Assembly: GCA_013397075.1 (NCBI GenBank)
Contig: VWZS01006721.1
Location: forward strand, 1,379,003 to 1,443,002
Direction: 5' to 3'
DNA: 64,000 bases
Source: Rhabdornis inornatus
Lineage: Eukaryota; Chordata; Aves; Passeriformes; Rhabdornithidae
The number at the start of each line of letters is the position of its first letter. The first letter of the stretch is position 1. The notes under the pieces were generated by a model, which saw nothing but the letters and a program-made list of their open reading frames with translations, did not search any database and had not been told where the DNA came from. Shown here one piece after another: positions 50,401 through 62,600 of the stretch. The translations under genes were made by a program, and so were the position numbers.

Positions 50401-53400
50401 GCGTTTCAAAACAGTGCTGTTAAAAAGCTGATGGCAATTGCAATCGTAACATTACAGCCATAAATGTGCACATACCTCCACCTTAAACAGAAATCACAGG
50501 CACTATTAAAGCTCAGGTATAAATATCAAATTCCCTGTGGTTTTTTATAACATTTTTTTAAGGATTCAAACAATTGTTTCTTTTTATCTGAAACCCTCCA
50601 GGTCTATGATGCCTTAAAATGCTTAATATATTTGACATGACACATTATTCTGTGTCACTCTCTGTTGCACAGGCTGCTTCTTCAACTAGTACGACAAATT
50701 GTCACAGGGGGAGAGGCATCAAGAGGAAAGGAAATATGCATCTTAATTTCACCAGGGTAGTCAGGATGTGGAGCAAAGGCAGGTGCATTGTATGTGTGAC
50801 AGTCTGCAAAAGTCCTTTTACTAGATAGGGAAATGGACAATTTGGGGGTGTTTTTTCCACGGTCTGAGACATCTAGGTTTTAACTATACAGGACTAGAAT
50901 ATCTAAAATTAATATTCTCCCAAATAAGGTCTCAATATTTTTAGGTGTGCTTAGTGCAGACAAGTGGAAATTTTTAAGAGGCAAGCTGCCTGAAAATGCA
51001 GACATGCAGAGTGCCTTTGAAAGTGGAACATCTTTTTTCTTTTTTTCCTTTTTTTTTTTTAATCGAAATCATGCATGCATAGTAGGGCAAGGCAGGTAGA
51101 TGGGGTGACAGGGAGTACCTTGTAGTGAAGTGTAAATCAGGAGTCCAGTGCATCTGAATGGGCTGTGGTATTTCTTTCATGAAATTACTGGCAACAGGGT
51201 GGCATATAGGGAGTATGAAACAGGAAATCATCAGTAGGTTTTGTTCTGTGATTTGCTTCAGCGATACCATGACAATATTGGCTGAATTCCCACAGGGCAC
51301 AAATAAAGCAGCAGTTCAGGAAGCCTGACGTTAGTTCACAGAAATCTGATGATACGCACCGAATTTCCCACTGCTGTGATAATGCAGCTCCAGCCAGCTG
51401 CTAAATTTCCTTCTTGTAAATTCTTTCCAAAGTATAAGGGAAAAATGCTCACAGCAAGCAGAGTCCAAACCAGACCAGACTCTTCCATTCTTCAACCTGT
51501 AACGTATCCAACTGGGCTGTGGAGGTGAGGCTGAAGAAATTATGATTTGTCCTAAGTTTAATATTCCCTTATCAACCACTTTTAAACTCCTATTGTGCTT
51601 TTATGCTTCCAAGAGCTTTCAGAGGCAGGTGTAGACTGGAGCAAGGGTGGTGCTGCCTCTATTAGAGAGAGCATTTGGATAAACTCTTCTATATCATCCA
51701 GAAGTATACCTCATATCCCTTGCCAGGGGTTTGGGGGGAACTTATGAAGAAATCAGAGAGTTATTTATTTGCTGCTTAAGTACTTTCAGCCCCACACTTC
51801 GACCATGTGTATTCGTAGGCACTATGAACATATGACAATGACCTACAACTGAGTGGGTTAAGCTTGAGATCTGAATGTGGTAAAGATAAAAAGGAGCACT
51901 ATTACATAGTCTGAATAGAGTGGGATTTATCTTTCTGATCTCTGGAGAAGCTGGTAAATTTTTTCTCCCTTTTTTTTTCATCCAGTCATTTTTACCTCAC
52001 TTTGCCATGCATATTTTCATGACCTGACTCAAAGCTTTCAAGAATGATGGTGACTTAGAGGAAGAGTTGTTAAATAATACAAAATCATGAATTTTAGATA
52101 TGGAAAAATCAGATATTTCTAAATGACATAGCTAGGTTTTATTTCCAGCTGAAATTTTTGGCCATTTGGAAGGAGAAATGTGGGCACATGGGCTGGTATT
52201 GCTGGCATCCCATCAACTTGCTAGATCAGCAGAGCACTGGCTTGACTCTGGTCATGCAGAAATGCCAGTCAAATGGTAACTGCATTATAATCCATAAATC
52301 TGACTTTTGGGATTTCCTGTGAAGGTAATGCTTTCACACAGCAAATCAGATATTTCACAAAGCACTGAACGTGAAAGGATAAAATACAAGAGCATATTTC
52401 CTACCTAGAAAACACTGGAAGAATATGTGTGTCTGCTCTACAACTTCACTAAATTCTAGGATTACAATCAGTGGGCATTGTAAATGCAGCAATTCTGTTA
52501 TCTTTGGAAATGCCCAGGAATATCCCAGGCAAGTTATTGGAAGAGAGGGATTTGAAATTGTTGTGCTTTTTAGCAGGTCTGAGTGCAGGACTGTGTTCGC
52601 AGATGGCAGGATCACTGTTCAGAGTGGGCTGTTACCAACCATATGTCTAAAAAGAGCCCTAAATCCCTTATCAGGCCTTAGATTATTCACTGATTTTGCC
52701 CTAAAATTTATATTTTCTCTTTGTGAAGAGCACATACTCAATACATGCACATTTGCTACCTCTTCTCACTGGTATAGCAAACTAATATCAAGCTTTGTAA
52801 AAATTATGATTTATGAGAGGTAGTGAATGATACTTCAGCTTTAAAGTAAAATTATTGCAGCAATAGTGATATTTTTTCAAGCTGGCTCTTAAATCTTGGA
52901 TAAAACCCCCTATTCTCACTTGAAATGGGCATGCAAAATTCGCAAGCGCAATGAAAGCAATCAAAAGTATAAAGAAATGGACTATTTTTGAATGATAGAA
53001 CTAAAACCAGAACAAGTCTGCCAGTGTCAGGCTTCGTTGTGAAAAACAGAAAATATAATTGGACAAGGGAGTGGCCCATCCTATTGCTTTATTAGTTGTT
53101 TTTGGTTGTTTGTTTTTTTTTTTTAATTGGGAAAGTTAGCTTTTCATTTTTAACTTTCAGAAAGCTATTTCTGAGAGCACAGTAATGTCATAAAGATTGC
53201 TTTGTAGGTCTACTCTCACCAAAATGTATAGCCAGAAAGAGCTACTTCATACTGCTGGTTCAAACACTGTTTGCAAAATTCTCTCCATCTGTCAAATGAA
53301 AACAACTCCGAATCAAATAGATTAGAATGCAAATAGTTTTAAATATGCACATGCATACATTCTTCCATACTCCTGTAACCGTGCTGATTATCCAGAGGAA

Positions 53401-54699
53401 ATCTCCGTGTGTTGTAAAGTGTTGATTTTTTTATCAACTTAATATCTCATGTTTTCCAGGTGGGACATTTTGAGATGGACTTTGAATTAATTATAGAATG
53501 ACAGATGTGCAGATGACAGGCCCTCGATTAGATGTGCAAGCCAAAAGTTGATTGTGTTACAAATCAACTTAGATTGTCATGTGACAGTAGCATACTCTGT
53601 ATCTTGACAAACTTAAAAACAAGGTGGGCATCATACATGCAGCTGGACATTTTGGCCCTGAAATCATTAGCAACATCCTCAAAAGACCCAGAACTAACCC
53701 AGTTTGACACCTTAATTAATTTAAGTATAAAGTCTGCTTTCTGAATACAGCCACTTCATCCCAAGGTGGTGGTACTGAAAATGTGAAGTGACTGAAGGCA
53801 AAATGTGAAGTACCAGATGGTTAAAATCCAGGCAAAATTTACTGCCATAAATCCAGAATAATCCTAGATATCCTCTCTCAGACTTTATAGAAGATTTTTT
53901 TATTAATTTTCAGCATGATTGCTACAATTTTCAGTCTAAGATTTTCCAACACAAATGGAAGAAAATTATTGGATAAACTTAAAATAGGCTTTAATGACCA
54001 TGAAAGCAGCCTACAACTACACTGTGGAAGAACAATTTGCTATTTCTTCAAAATACATACCAGTCTGTCTATCTGTCAACTCCCTTAACATAGAGTATAT
54101 ATAAATTTGTGTATTAAAAAGAAGTACCTAAGAGTTTGCTTCTGACAGGTGCTGAATGCCTGACAGAAGAAGCTCAGAAACTGTCAGGATCCTGCTCAAA
54201 ATAGATGATTTTCACAGACAGCAGAATAACTGTGAAAGAACATTCCTAACCTCAAATAAATACCAGTTTACCAACTTCACTTTCTGATCTGAATTGAAAC
54301 AACATAGCATTGTTTATACATAAGAGACGTCCTATAGTTTTCCTAATTTTTCTAATTTAGTTTTTGAATTTAAAGACAAAAATTTGTTAAAGGTTAAATA
54401 AAATTGTTGTTTGCTTGTTTGCTTGCTTTTATGTGCAGTTTCCCATAACTGAAACTAGGAGAACTGAAAAATTCTCATGAAATGCTTATTAATTTGCATC
54501 TTGTCCCAGAGTTAGGATTTGACTGAGATGCAATGAGAATGTTTCTTTCGACATCAAGTGGTTGGCTAATCAGGTAGGGAAGTGTCTCCAAACTTCTGCT
54601 GACCCTTTGTAGTCTGAACTGCAATCAGACACTAAGTAATTAAACAGATATTAAGATATTAAACAGTACAGATACAGATACAGATAATACTAGTATCTG
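47430..54699. other. Long non-coding stretch, no gene seen
   Basis: No exon recognised. 47430-48150 is repeat-free with many homeodomain-like cores, for example ATGCATAATTAGA near 47857. It reads like slowly evolving sequence, but I cannot show this. 48850-49500 is pyrimidine-rich on the plus strand. T runs occur near 51050 and 53108. Frames such as 52425-52823 plus (132 codons) and 50974-51300 minus (108 codons) have no recognisable domain. Confidence 0.45.
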
Positions 54700-54702
54700 T
54701 AC
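54666..54702. repeat. (ACAGAT)n run within a 9-bp-arm hairpin
   Basis: About three ACAGAT hexamers (54668-54686). GTACAGATA (54666-54674) pairs with TATCTGTAC (54694-54702) at the outer edge of the CR1 fragment. Confidence 0.75.
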
Positions 54703-55040
54703 AGCTTTCCTTACTGATCTCCCTCTGGACACTGAGGTATTGACTGCTCTCCAGATGCAAACATCTATCCAATTTCTTATCCATCACAGAACCCACCAAT
54801 CAAAACCATATATCTACAATTTAAAGAGGAGGATGTCATGCAGGACAGTGTCAAAGGCCTTCCAGAAGTCCAGAGGGATGACATCCATAATTCTGCCCTT
54901 GTCCACGGATGGAGTTACTCCATCACAGAAGGCCATGGGGTTGGTCAGGCAGGACTTGCCCTTGGTGAAACTGTGCTGGGTGTCTCAAATCCAAACCTCA
55001 AAACTTCTCCATCCTCCATGTGCCTTAGCACAGCTTAGAA
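54700..55040 (-). mobile_element. CR1 LINE fragment with reverse transcriptase core, antisense
   Basis: On the minus strand a frame from 54975 down to 54817 (53 codons, ended by a stop at 54816-54814) matches the CR1 ORF2 reverse transcriptase. It includes SFTKGKSCLTN and then LDFWKAFDTVLHDILL. The LDFxKAFD block is the motif that carries the first catalytic aspartate of this enzyme class. The usual small residue before KAF is replaced by W. Similarity continues past the stop to about 54705 as a broken sequence like the next part of ORF2. The right edge, towards the element's 5' side, fades by about 55040. The copy lacks both ends and the catalytic YxDD motif, so it is dead. The plus-strand frames 54740-55102 and 54838-55038 are shadows of it. 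Confidence 0.9.
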
Positions 55041-55455
55041 GAGGATCTGTGCCATTTAATTGCTTTAAAGTTGCCTTTGCAGTCATTTTACATGTTTACT
55101 AAGTCAATTCTGAAATTCAAATAGTTTTGTGTGTGCATGTGTACTTGCTTTTTGTTTGACTATTTTTGCAAACTGTTGGAAATAAACTTCAGATTGCACT
55201 GACATATCATACAATTTATGCAGAGGAAAGTATTCAAGCATTCTTTCTTTTCTTTAGCTGAGATATGTGTTTATTACAAAATCTTGAACTGTCTGCCTGT
55301 GAGACAAGGTAAAAAAGAAAATTAACATAGCTTAACACGTTCTCCACTAGATTTTAGTGCTTAATTTTATGGAGATTAGCATATAAACACAGATAAATGT
55401 AACAAGACACATCTTTGCTGAAGGCTACTAACATTTCTGCGTACATGAGAAAATT
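55041..55455. other. Non-coding sequence, no gene seen
   Basis: AT-rich spacer between the CR1 piece and the next repeats. I see nothing in it. Confidence 0.5.
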
Positions 55456-55489
55456 AACTGGCACCACAATAACTGGCACCACAATAACT
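55456..55489 (+). repeat. 15-bp tandem duplication
   Basis: Two identical copies of AACTGGCACCACAAT (55456-55470 and 55471-55485) plus the start of a third (AACT). Confidence 0.95.
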
Positions 55490-55529
55490 TTGTTGGGGAG
55501 CTACGCCCAAGTAACTCCCTGCATATTTG

Positions 55530-55740
55530 ATTTTGAAATAAAAGTGACTTTATTCTAGAATGATTATTCCCTCCTGGAAGCAGAGTAATTATTCTGGAAT
55601 AAAATTGCTTTTATTCTGGAGCTGATGTCTGCACTGGGGAGTTATTCCAGAATAGTTAAATTATACCAAAATAGCAATAATGGAAGTTATTACAGAACAG
55701 CTCTGCTGGTTAATTTCCCCCGTGTAGAGCAGACCAAAGG
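55530..55740. mobile_element. Probable decayed non-autonomous DNA transposon (MITE-like)
   Basis: GTCTGCACTGGGGA at 55627-55640 and TCCCCCGTGTAGAGCAGAC at 55716-55734 are imperfect inverted copies, as expected for terminal inverted repeats enclosing about 110 bp. Inside and just upstream are several near-palindromes of the form TTATTCTGGAATAA (about 55550, 55594, 55610 and 55641). I recall similar TTATTCC/GGAATAA-rich elements with CCCCCGTGTAGAC ends from reptile and bird genomes, but I cannot name the family or superfamily. There is no open frame, so it would have depended on a transposase made elsewhere. Confidence 0.5.
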
Positions 55741-58700
55741 TTGAGTTACACCAGAATGTATTGTACATAATTATGTGAGTGATTGCTGTAGAGTAAGACA
55801 GATTTTAAAGGGAATTAATCCCTTTTAAGACAACTCCTCATACCCCTCCTCCATCTCCCTCTTCCCCCCCTGCCCCAAATAAAATTTCAGTTAATTGAGC
55901 CCTGCAGCTAAGAAAGTTTCAAATAAAAGAAAGAGTAAGTTCCAGGGCAGGACAGTAAATTATTGTAGCCAGTCCCATCCAAACTAGAAGAAACATCTAC
56001 AGCTGGCACTATGCTGTTTACTGTCTCATACATGTGTCATTCATACTGGGTTGTCCTCCTTTCCATTCACAGTGACAGCTATCATCATCCAGAAACAAAA
56101 CCCTCTTGTTTCTGTTCTTACTAAGCTGTGGCTGTTTCAATGGATTTCACTTTGTGTCCTGGAAAGTGCCAAGCCCCAGAGTACACAGTGTGAATCTGCC
56201 TTTCTGAAGCCAGTCTTGCATTTGGTGCCTCATCCTTAGCTAATGAGAAATGGGGGAGGGAAGAAAGAGGGAAGTTCTAGCACTTAAAAATAGGTACTTC
56301 AAAGTAATATAGTGGAATAAACTAAAGGTCTGTAGACATGATAAACCTCAGCTTTGTAGGGAGGCAACATGATAATGATAAACTTCTGGGTTTTGTCAAG
56401 CTTCTACCTCCTGTCAAGCTTTTCTTTGCCTTTCAGTCCTGGGTCTGGATAGTTGGGTGAAGTCCAGGATTTGGACTTCATTAAAACTAAGACTGTTTCA
56501 CACAATTAGGGCTGTGCACCAGTTTTAAAGTAAGAAACATCCATTTGCACTCTGTTCTGCTGTGGTGTACACTGGATGTCGACCTCCCTGACTCCTCAGG
56601 GGTGTTAAATGAGCAGCCCTGTCAGGGCACAGTCCTGCTCTGTGGAGGTCTGGCATGGCTCTGGAAGCCTCTGAAAGATTTATATTATCTACATAGAAAA
56701 ACAAGTCAGAGTAAAGGTCTATGAAAGAAGAGGTGAAGGGGAGCTTGGTGGTGTCTGTGCATATCACAGTGTGAAGAGAGTCTTGCTGCAGCAGGCTGCT
56801 TCTGGGTCTGAGGTCAAAGTGTTTTGACTGATGTGTCTAAGTGTCTTCCCTGCTCATATTCTGACATGGAAGCTCCACTTCCCACGCCAAGTGGTCTAAT
56901 GCTTGCAGACTATCTGGCCTTAAGCCCTTATTTTATGTGCTGGCAACCTGCTTGCTATACGTTAATGTTTTGTTGACACCGAGTCTTTGCTGTCTCTCAC
57001 TAGTTTTAGTAGGATGAAATCTCACTTGTGAGAGATAGGCAGTGCATAACCACAAGCGTGATGCATGTTTTATTTTAGAAGCCACATTCTCACCTGTTCC
57101 CAGCTGTTTTTCAAGTAACTGGATTAATCCTGCGAGATCCAAGACCCCAGGACTTTCATGATGTCCCCAGTCAGTTGTACATTTTAAAAAAATGGACTCT
57201 GGAAAGGTGCTTTGTGGCTTAGAGGCCTCAGATTTTCAGTGGTGAATTGAGTGTCCCTGGATGCTGCATTCTAAAACTTCAGAATAGCTAAGAAATAGAG
57301 TAGAAACAGCTTATGTTCGTCAACTACAGCTCTCAAGACCTTGTTTTACCTGTAAAAGGATTATATGACTTTCTAGCTTTCAGATACCTGACTTCAACTC
57401 TGTAGCCTGTCAGCCTGTGAAAACAAGGCTTGGGTGATCATGCTGTCAGTCATATCTCTTTGTCTGTTGTAGTCTGATAGCTTTTGTACATGTTGATTGC
57501 TGTCAGTGAAGTGTGACTGAGGAAGCCAAAGTCTTACAAATGCACACCACCACCCAGGATGGGCTGGTCTGTTAATTTATGGCACCATTAAAAAAAAGCA
57601 TGCTAAGTTTTATTTGGTGTATTCAGGAAATTTTCAAAGGCTTGCAACCAAATGAATCAAGTGAGACCTTCAAGAAAGGAATCACATCATCTGACCCAAA
57701 GAGAAGTGGTTCAATTATTCTAATTGGGAGGCCATTGATCCCTTTGGAAGTCCTGCCCATTTAGAAGTCCGATAAATGCACAAATCTGATCCATAGTTTA
57801 TGCTGAATTTCACTTCAAGTTTTGTCCTCTTTACATTTGTCTCACCAGCTCTCTGAGTTTAAAATGTTGTGTGTGTGCATTCCTTTCCGGATTCCTCCTC
57901 CCAGAAAGTCAGGCAAATTGTATACGGGTGTTACCAGCAGTGTTCTAACACAACACTTATCAAAAATAGATGACCTGTGTTACAACTTTGTCCATTATTT
58001 CTCACATAATTGTTCATCAGTGTGATGGTAGCAGAGGGTACTACTATAGAAAATGCCCACTCTTTGGCTCTCCCAGTAATCTGAGCTCAGGAAATGTCAT
58101 AGTACTTTTATGTTCTGAACAAAGACTGTATTTCATCATCAGAATACTGCTTCTTCATTTTAAGACTTTGACACAATTGTTTTCATGTTTACAATTCTAG
58201 TCTTGTCTTAAGAGGTTGTAAATATAGGGTGATAACAACTACTTCAGCTTATTAAGTGTCCTTGCTATATATACATAATACTTCTGGGTGGTGAGGCAGA
58301 GATAATAGGTAGGAACTCATACCACTGCAATCATACAATAAGTGATCACCAGATTAAAAGCTGACACACTAGCAAGTTCTAACAGAGTAACAAGCCAGAT
58401 GAAGTAAGTGGCTCCCAACTCATGACCTTGCTAAGCAGCCTTTGGAAGAGAAAAGGGATTCCTGGAGCTCTCACAGCGGTTCTCAGCCTCTACTCCTCAT
58501 TGCCCTTGTGGTGTCAGACACTTTTTCTACTGCAATTTTTTCTTTTAAATTACAAACTTTTTAATGCTTAATAAACAATTTTAAATGAAATAATTAATTA
58601 TTAAACTTTAAATCAATTAAATAATAGACATACTGTCTACATTTAAACTCCTTGCCATGGAAAAACTCAGATGAATATTTTCTGTTTCATTTATAATGTC

Positions 58701-59469
58701 TCTTCTGAGAAACTACAAGTCTGTGATGCCCTATCCCTTCTTTGACAAAATGTCATGCATGCCTTTGTTTAACATGTTCTTACATCTCTAGTTTTACCTT
58801 ATACCACACTCAATAACTGAGGGTCTGAACAGCCACTTCTCTGTACTGGCACAGAAGGGGTAACAAAGAGAAAATGCTGAATGTGGTCTGCTGGTTTAAG
58901 CTAAGTGATGTCTGTGTGCACAGTATGGTGCTACTGATGGTATAGTCAGCCTGAAAAAAAATTGGTGTTTCACAGTCGGGCACCTACTTTTGGGTTCCTT
59001 TAAGCTCTGGGGTAACACTGAAGTTTCTTTACCCTTTTATACTTATGTAACGTGCTGATGCCAAATCAAGATAACCTGAATTACCATCATATGCCTAAAC
59101 TTCCCATTGACAAGTGACCCAGCAGTTCTCATAAATTCAAAGACTTACATTACTCGGTCTGCTATTATGTTTTACTATGACCTCCAGTAAAAAACAGACC
59201 ATGTTGTTTATACTTTTACTCACTGGACTATGCCTTTGCAAAGAGCAAGCAACAGCCAGGAAAGCAAGGCAAGAGGCTTCCTGCTAGGCATTCTTCTCCA
59301 ACTACTACCCTTCAATCCATAAGCCATAGGTCTGAGGACTTTTGGGTTCTGCCCTTTAATAGCTTCTCAGTTAGCAAAAACAGATTTAAGTAGGACAGCT
59401 CTCTTCCCAGGACTGATTTTGACGGATACTTGCCCATTAAATGTCAAACAGAAGAAAAATTTTCTTACT
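55741..59469. other. Non-coding sequence, no gene seen
   Basis: No exon or named element. A pyrimidine-rich run lies at about 55842-55876 and an extremely AT-rich patch at 58555-58632. Open frames are all about 80 codons or shorter and have no recognisable domain. Confidence 0.5.
58555..58632. other. Very AT-rich patch
   Basis: Almost entirely A and T with many TTAAT, AATTAATTATTAAA and TTTAAA cores. Such patches can act as matrix-attachment or duplex-unwinding regions, but nothing here shows that it does. Confidence 0.5.
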
Positions 59470-59640
59470 GGGGTCATTTGATATTGTACTGTATTGCGCA
59501 ATGCAGCTGCTTATCTCGGGTTGCAGAGGTTATTTGCTGCAGGGAAGGCTGAGAATGTCATTAGAGCACCATGCCCTGAGATAACCTGCAGCATATCATT
59601 AAACCATCTAATGACTCTATGGCCCATTGACCTCCATCAC
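59470..59640. promoter_or_regulatory. Candidate regulatory block with perfect C/EBP palindrome
   Basis: ATTGCGCAAT at 59493-59502 is the ideal palindromic C/EBP site, and the E-box CAGCTG follows within a few bases. TTATCTCGGG (59511-59520) is matched 53 bases later by the inverted CCCTGAGATAA (59574-59584) with one inserted base. ATCATTAAACCATCTAATGA adds paired homeodomain-like cores further on. There is no repeat element here. The open frame over it (59494-59736) looks like chance. Function is inferred from motif density only. Confidence 0.3.
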
Positions 59641-62600
59641 TCATTTGCTAACAATGTTTGTTATTTACAGTCACTAGGGAAATTACTGCTGAGTTATTAC
59701 TCAACCTTCCCTTGCTGCTGCCATCACAATATCTGATGATATCCAACAGGAAAATGTAAATTTTCCAACAGAAAGCCAGTAAATTTGCTTTAAAGATATG
59801 ATCTGGTGTGCATATGAATTGAGTCTGTAGATGCATTTATTGAGTACCCCCTGTTGTCATCACACCCACCCCACCAAATCTGGTATATCACTCTTGTCAC
59901 TGAAATAATATTTTCACTAAGCCATGCCTTGCCATCCAGCTTTAGGTTCCACTGGCTGAAAGTTTTTCTTAAAAGCATGTTATGCAACAGTCTGGAATGG
60001 AGATAAATCCAGTGATGGAAGAATCTGAATACATAGATAATTGGTAGTTGTACTGAAAATGTCACTTAGCCCCCAGATTCTTAAAGTAAAGTAATTGGAA
60101 CTCTGAAATTACTATCTTTTTCTGCAAATGTGAATTATTTGTAACCCCTCATATTACAACATTTTTTCCATTAAACAGGGTATTTTCAAAGGCACTTAAG
60201 GCTATTAAACCGCTAAACCTTACTGGAACTGAAAGAGACTGGCTTGGATTTTTGTTCGGTTGTGAGATTTTGGAATATAAGTGAAGATAAGGTAGTTGTT
60301 TATTTAAACAATTTTGCAGTTAATATGCAATAAACAAAACTAGTGGTGTTTTCAGAAATTATTAAGCTTTTATAGTGGTTAAAAGGCTATTCAGCAAGTT
60401 AAATTAACCTGCTGTTTTTCCCAAGTTTGAGCAATTGAATTTTCTTTTGGGGTAAATGATGGCTGATGAAGAACATGGAACACAGATGGAATAATATTCC
60501 AATCACGTGCTTGCTTGCAACCTCACAGAGAGGGGTATAGCTTTCACTGCCTTCAGTGAATTATGACAGTACAGAACAAGGCATTGTGTACTCCTAGAAT
60601 TAATTTGCATTACTGGCTCCATTTGAGGGTGATCAGATGTCCACAACCAAAGCAGGACACCTATCTCTGGTTGCCAGGATTTCAAAAGGACAACAACGTG
60701 CAAATCAAGCCAAATTATGTTTGTACTGCAAAAATGACTTCAAGCTTTTCGGATTTTCCTTTGCAAAAGGGAGTAATACCACAAATAAATGATGTTTGTG
60801 CTTGAGAGAGTCTGATTCTGTTACCATACCTACTTCAGTTTTCCTTTTAAGGCAGGAGTGAGTTTGCAGGGTCCTTCGAAGTCTCCCTCATTATATCGCT
60901 TCTGCAAGTTCCCTTCTTCATCCTCTGTAAAATAGGGTTAATAAATAGTAAGTGTAACAGTGTGAAATACAAAGGAATATGGCTGGGGTACAGATCCAGC
61001 AAGAATAAATAATCAGACCAGCTAAGGACATTCAGGGCATCAGCTCAAATAATTCTATAGAATACCACAGTTTAAGGATAGTATTAACAAGACACGGTAT
61101 TAAGTGACCTAATAGCATTTTACAAAGCTGAATGAAGATGCAACCAAACAGAAGGTCAGTTTTTGCCATCTAATAATACAAAACTGATCATAATCCAGGG
61201 TACACCAGCAGCCGGGAAAAGCTTAGCATGATGATAGACAAATGAATTACCGCACCCTAATGACATCAGCAGAGCTGCAGGAACTGACTGGAGCAGTGTC
61301 CTTTGCCACCAGCAAATGCTATCTAAAATGCATTACACTAATGTGTTAATCTAAACCACAATGAACTTGCTACACTGCAGTAATTCCTTTCAATTTTGTG
61401 TCACAACCCCTACAACTTTTCGCTGGGTTTTATTTAAGCCAATGCAGGTTTAGTTACTGACTTCAAAACTGCAGGTTCCCAACACTGGATTCAGTGGAGA
61501 CGATTCAATGTTGCCTTCATCTGATTCCAGGATGAAGACCATCACATTCAAATCCATCTTGAAGAAGTACTGACCCAACACCAGTTCTTTCATTCTCTTT
61601 CACTCTGGTCAGTCATTTACTAGAAAAGCTCTTTATGGGTGTCTCTATTTTACTGTTGATCTTCTTCAAGATGTACCATTATGTGCAAGTATCAAGTTCC
61701 TCTGAAATATTTTTTGCAGTGAAACAGCCACCATACCCCCTTCATAAAGTAAACATACTGTTCTTATGCTAGGAAATATTCTGATAATCAGTCCCTCCTA
61801 CTTTTGAGTACATGCCTGAGAAGAGGACCCAACAGAGATATTTTAGGACTTGCAAGTTTATCATGAATATTTCAAAAGGCACAGAATCATGGTCCCTGCT
61901 AAGTCGTTTAAAGGGTTAAGTTTTCTCCCTGTATAAAGTGTTCCTTTTAATCTGGGATAGTCTTGCTTCATCTCTCAGCCATAGGAGTTCATTAAGACTC
62001 CTCCTGATCTGTTAATAAGCCACCTATTCAGATCTCTTTATGCTTCCAAGTGTGAAACTGCAAACTCATTTTGAATGGAACACTGGCTACTTTCTCTGTT
62101 ATCTTTTACATCTGCAGTCAGTGAAATCTTATCAAGAGTAGACATGTAATTAACATAAAGAATAATGGACTAAATTACTTTCATCCAAGCAGAAGCCCTG
62201 TGAAGTAGTGAGATGGTAACAGCACAGACCTTCCCTGCAAGGGACCAGCACAAGAACTTCGTTGTGAACAGGTGCTCGGTGTAGCACCTTAAAAATAAAA
62301 TGGCAAAGATGTGATAAGGGACCATCTTCTGGGAAGGAAAGTGAAGCATACTTTTGTTGCAAGTGGATCTAAAGCTAGTGAGTAAGACAAGAAGTGGGCT
62401 TCTTGGGAAAGAGAGCTCACATGGTGCAAAGAAGGAGCTATATCAAAGTGAATAATCTTAGGCTCCTTCTATCTTCAGAAGGTGGACAGGCATGAAGAAG
62501 AAACAGCACTAGGGAAATAGGACAGCACAGTATAGATGTTATAGATGGATTTCAGATCAACCATGTATAGAATCATTTCTGTGGGCTCTGTGCCTGTCTG

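Noticed and set aside
54740..55102. 120-codon plus-strand frame
   Set aside because: It lies over the CR1 reverse transcriptase fragment read in the wrong direction; the minus strand explains the sequence.
61881..61900. CACAGAATCATGGTCCC, resembling the antisense start of a CR1 3' end
   Set aside because: Similarity stops after about a dozen bases and the GGTTGGAAGGGACC block does not follow.
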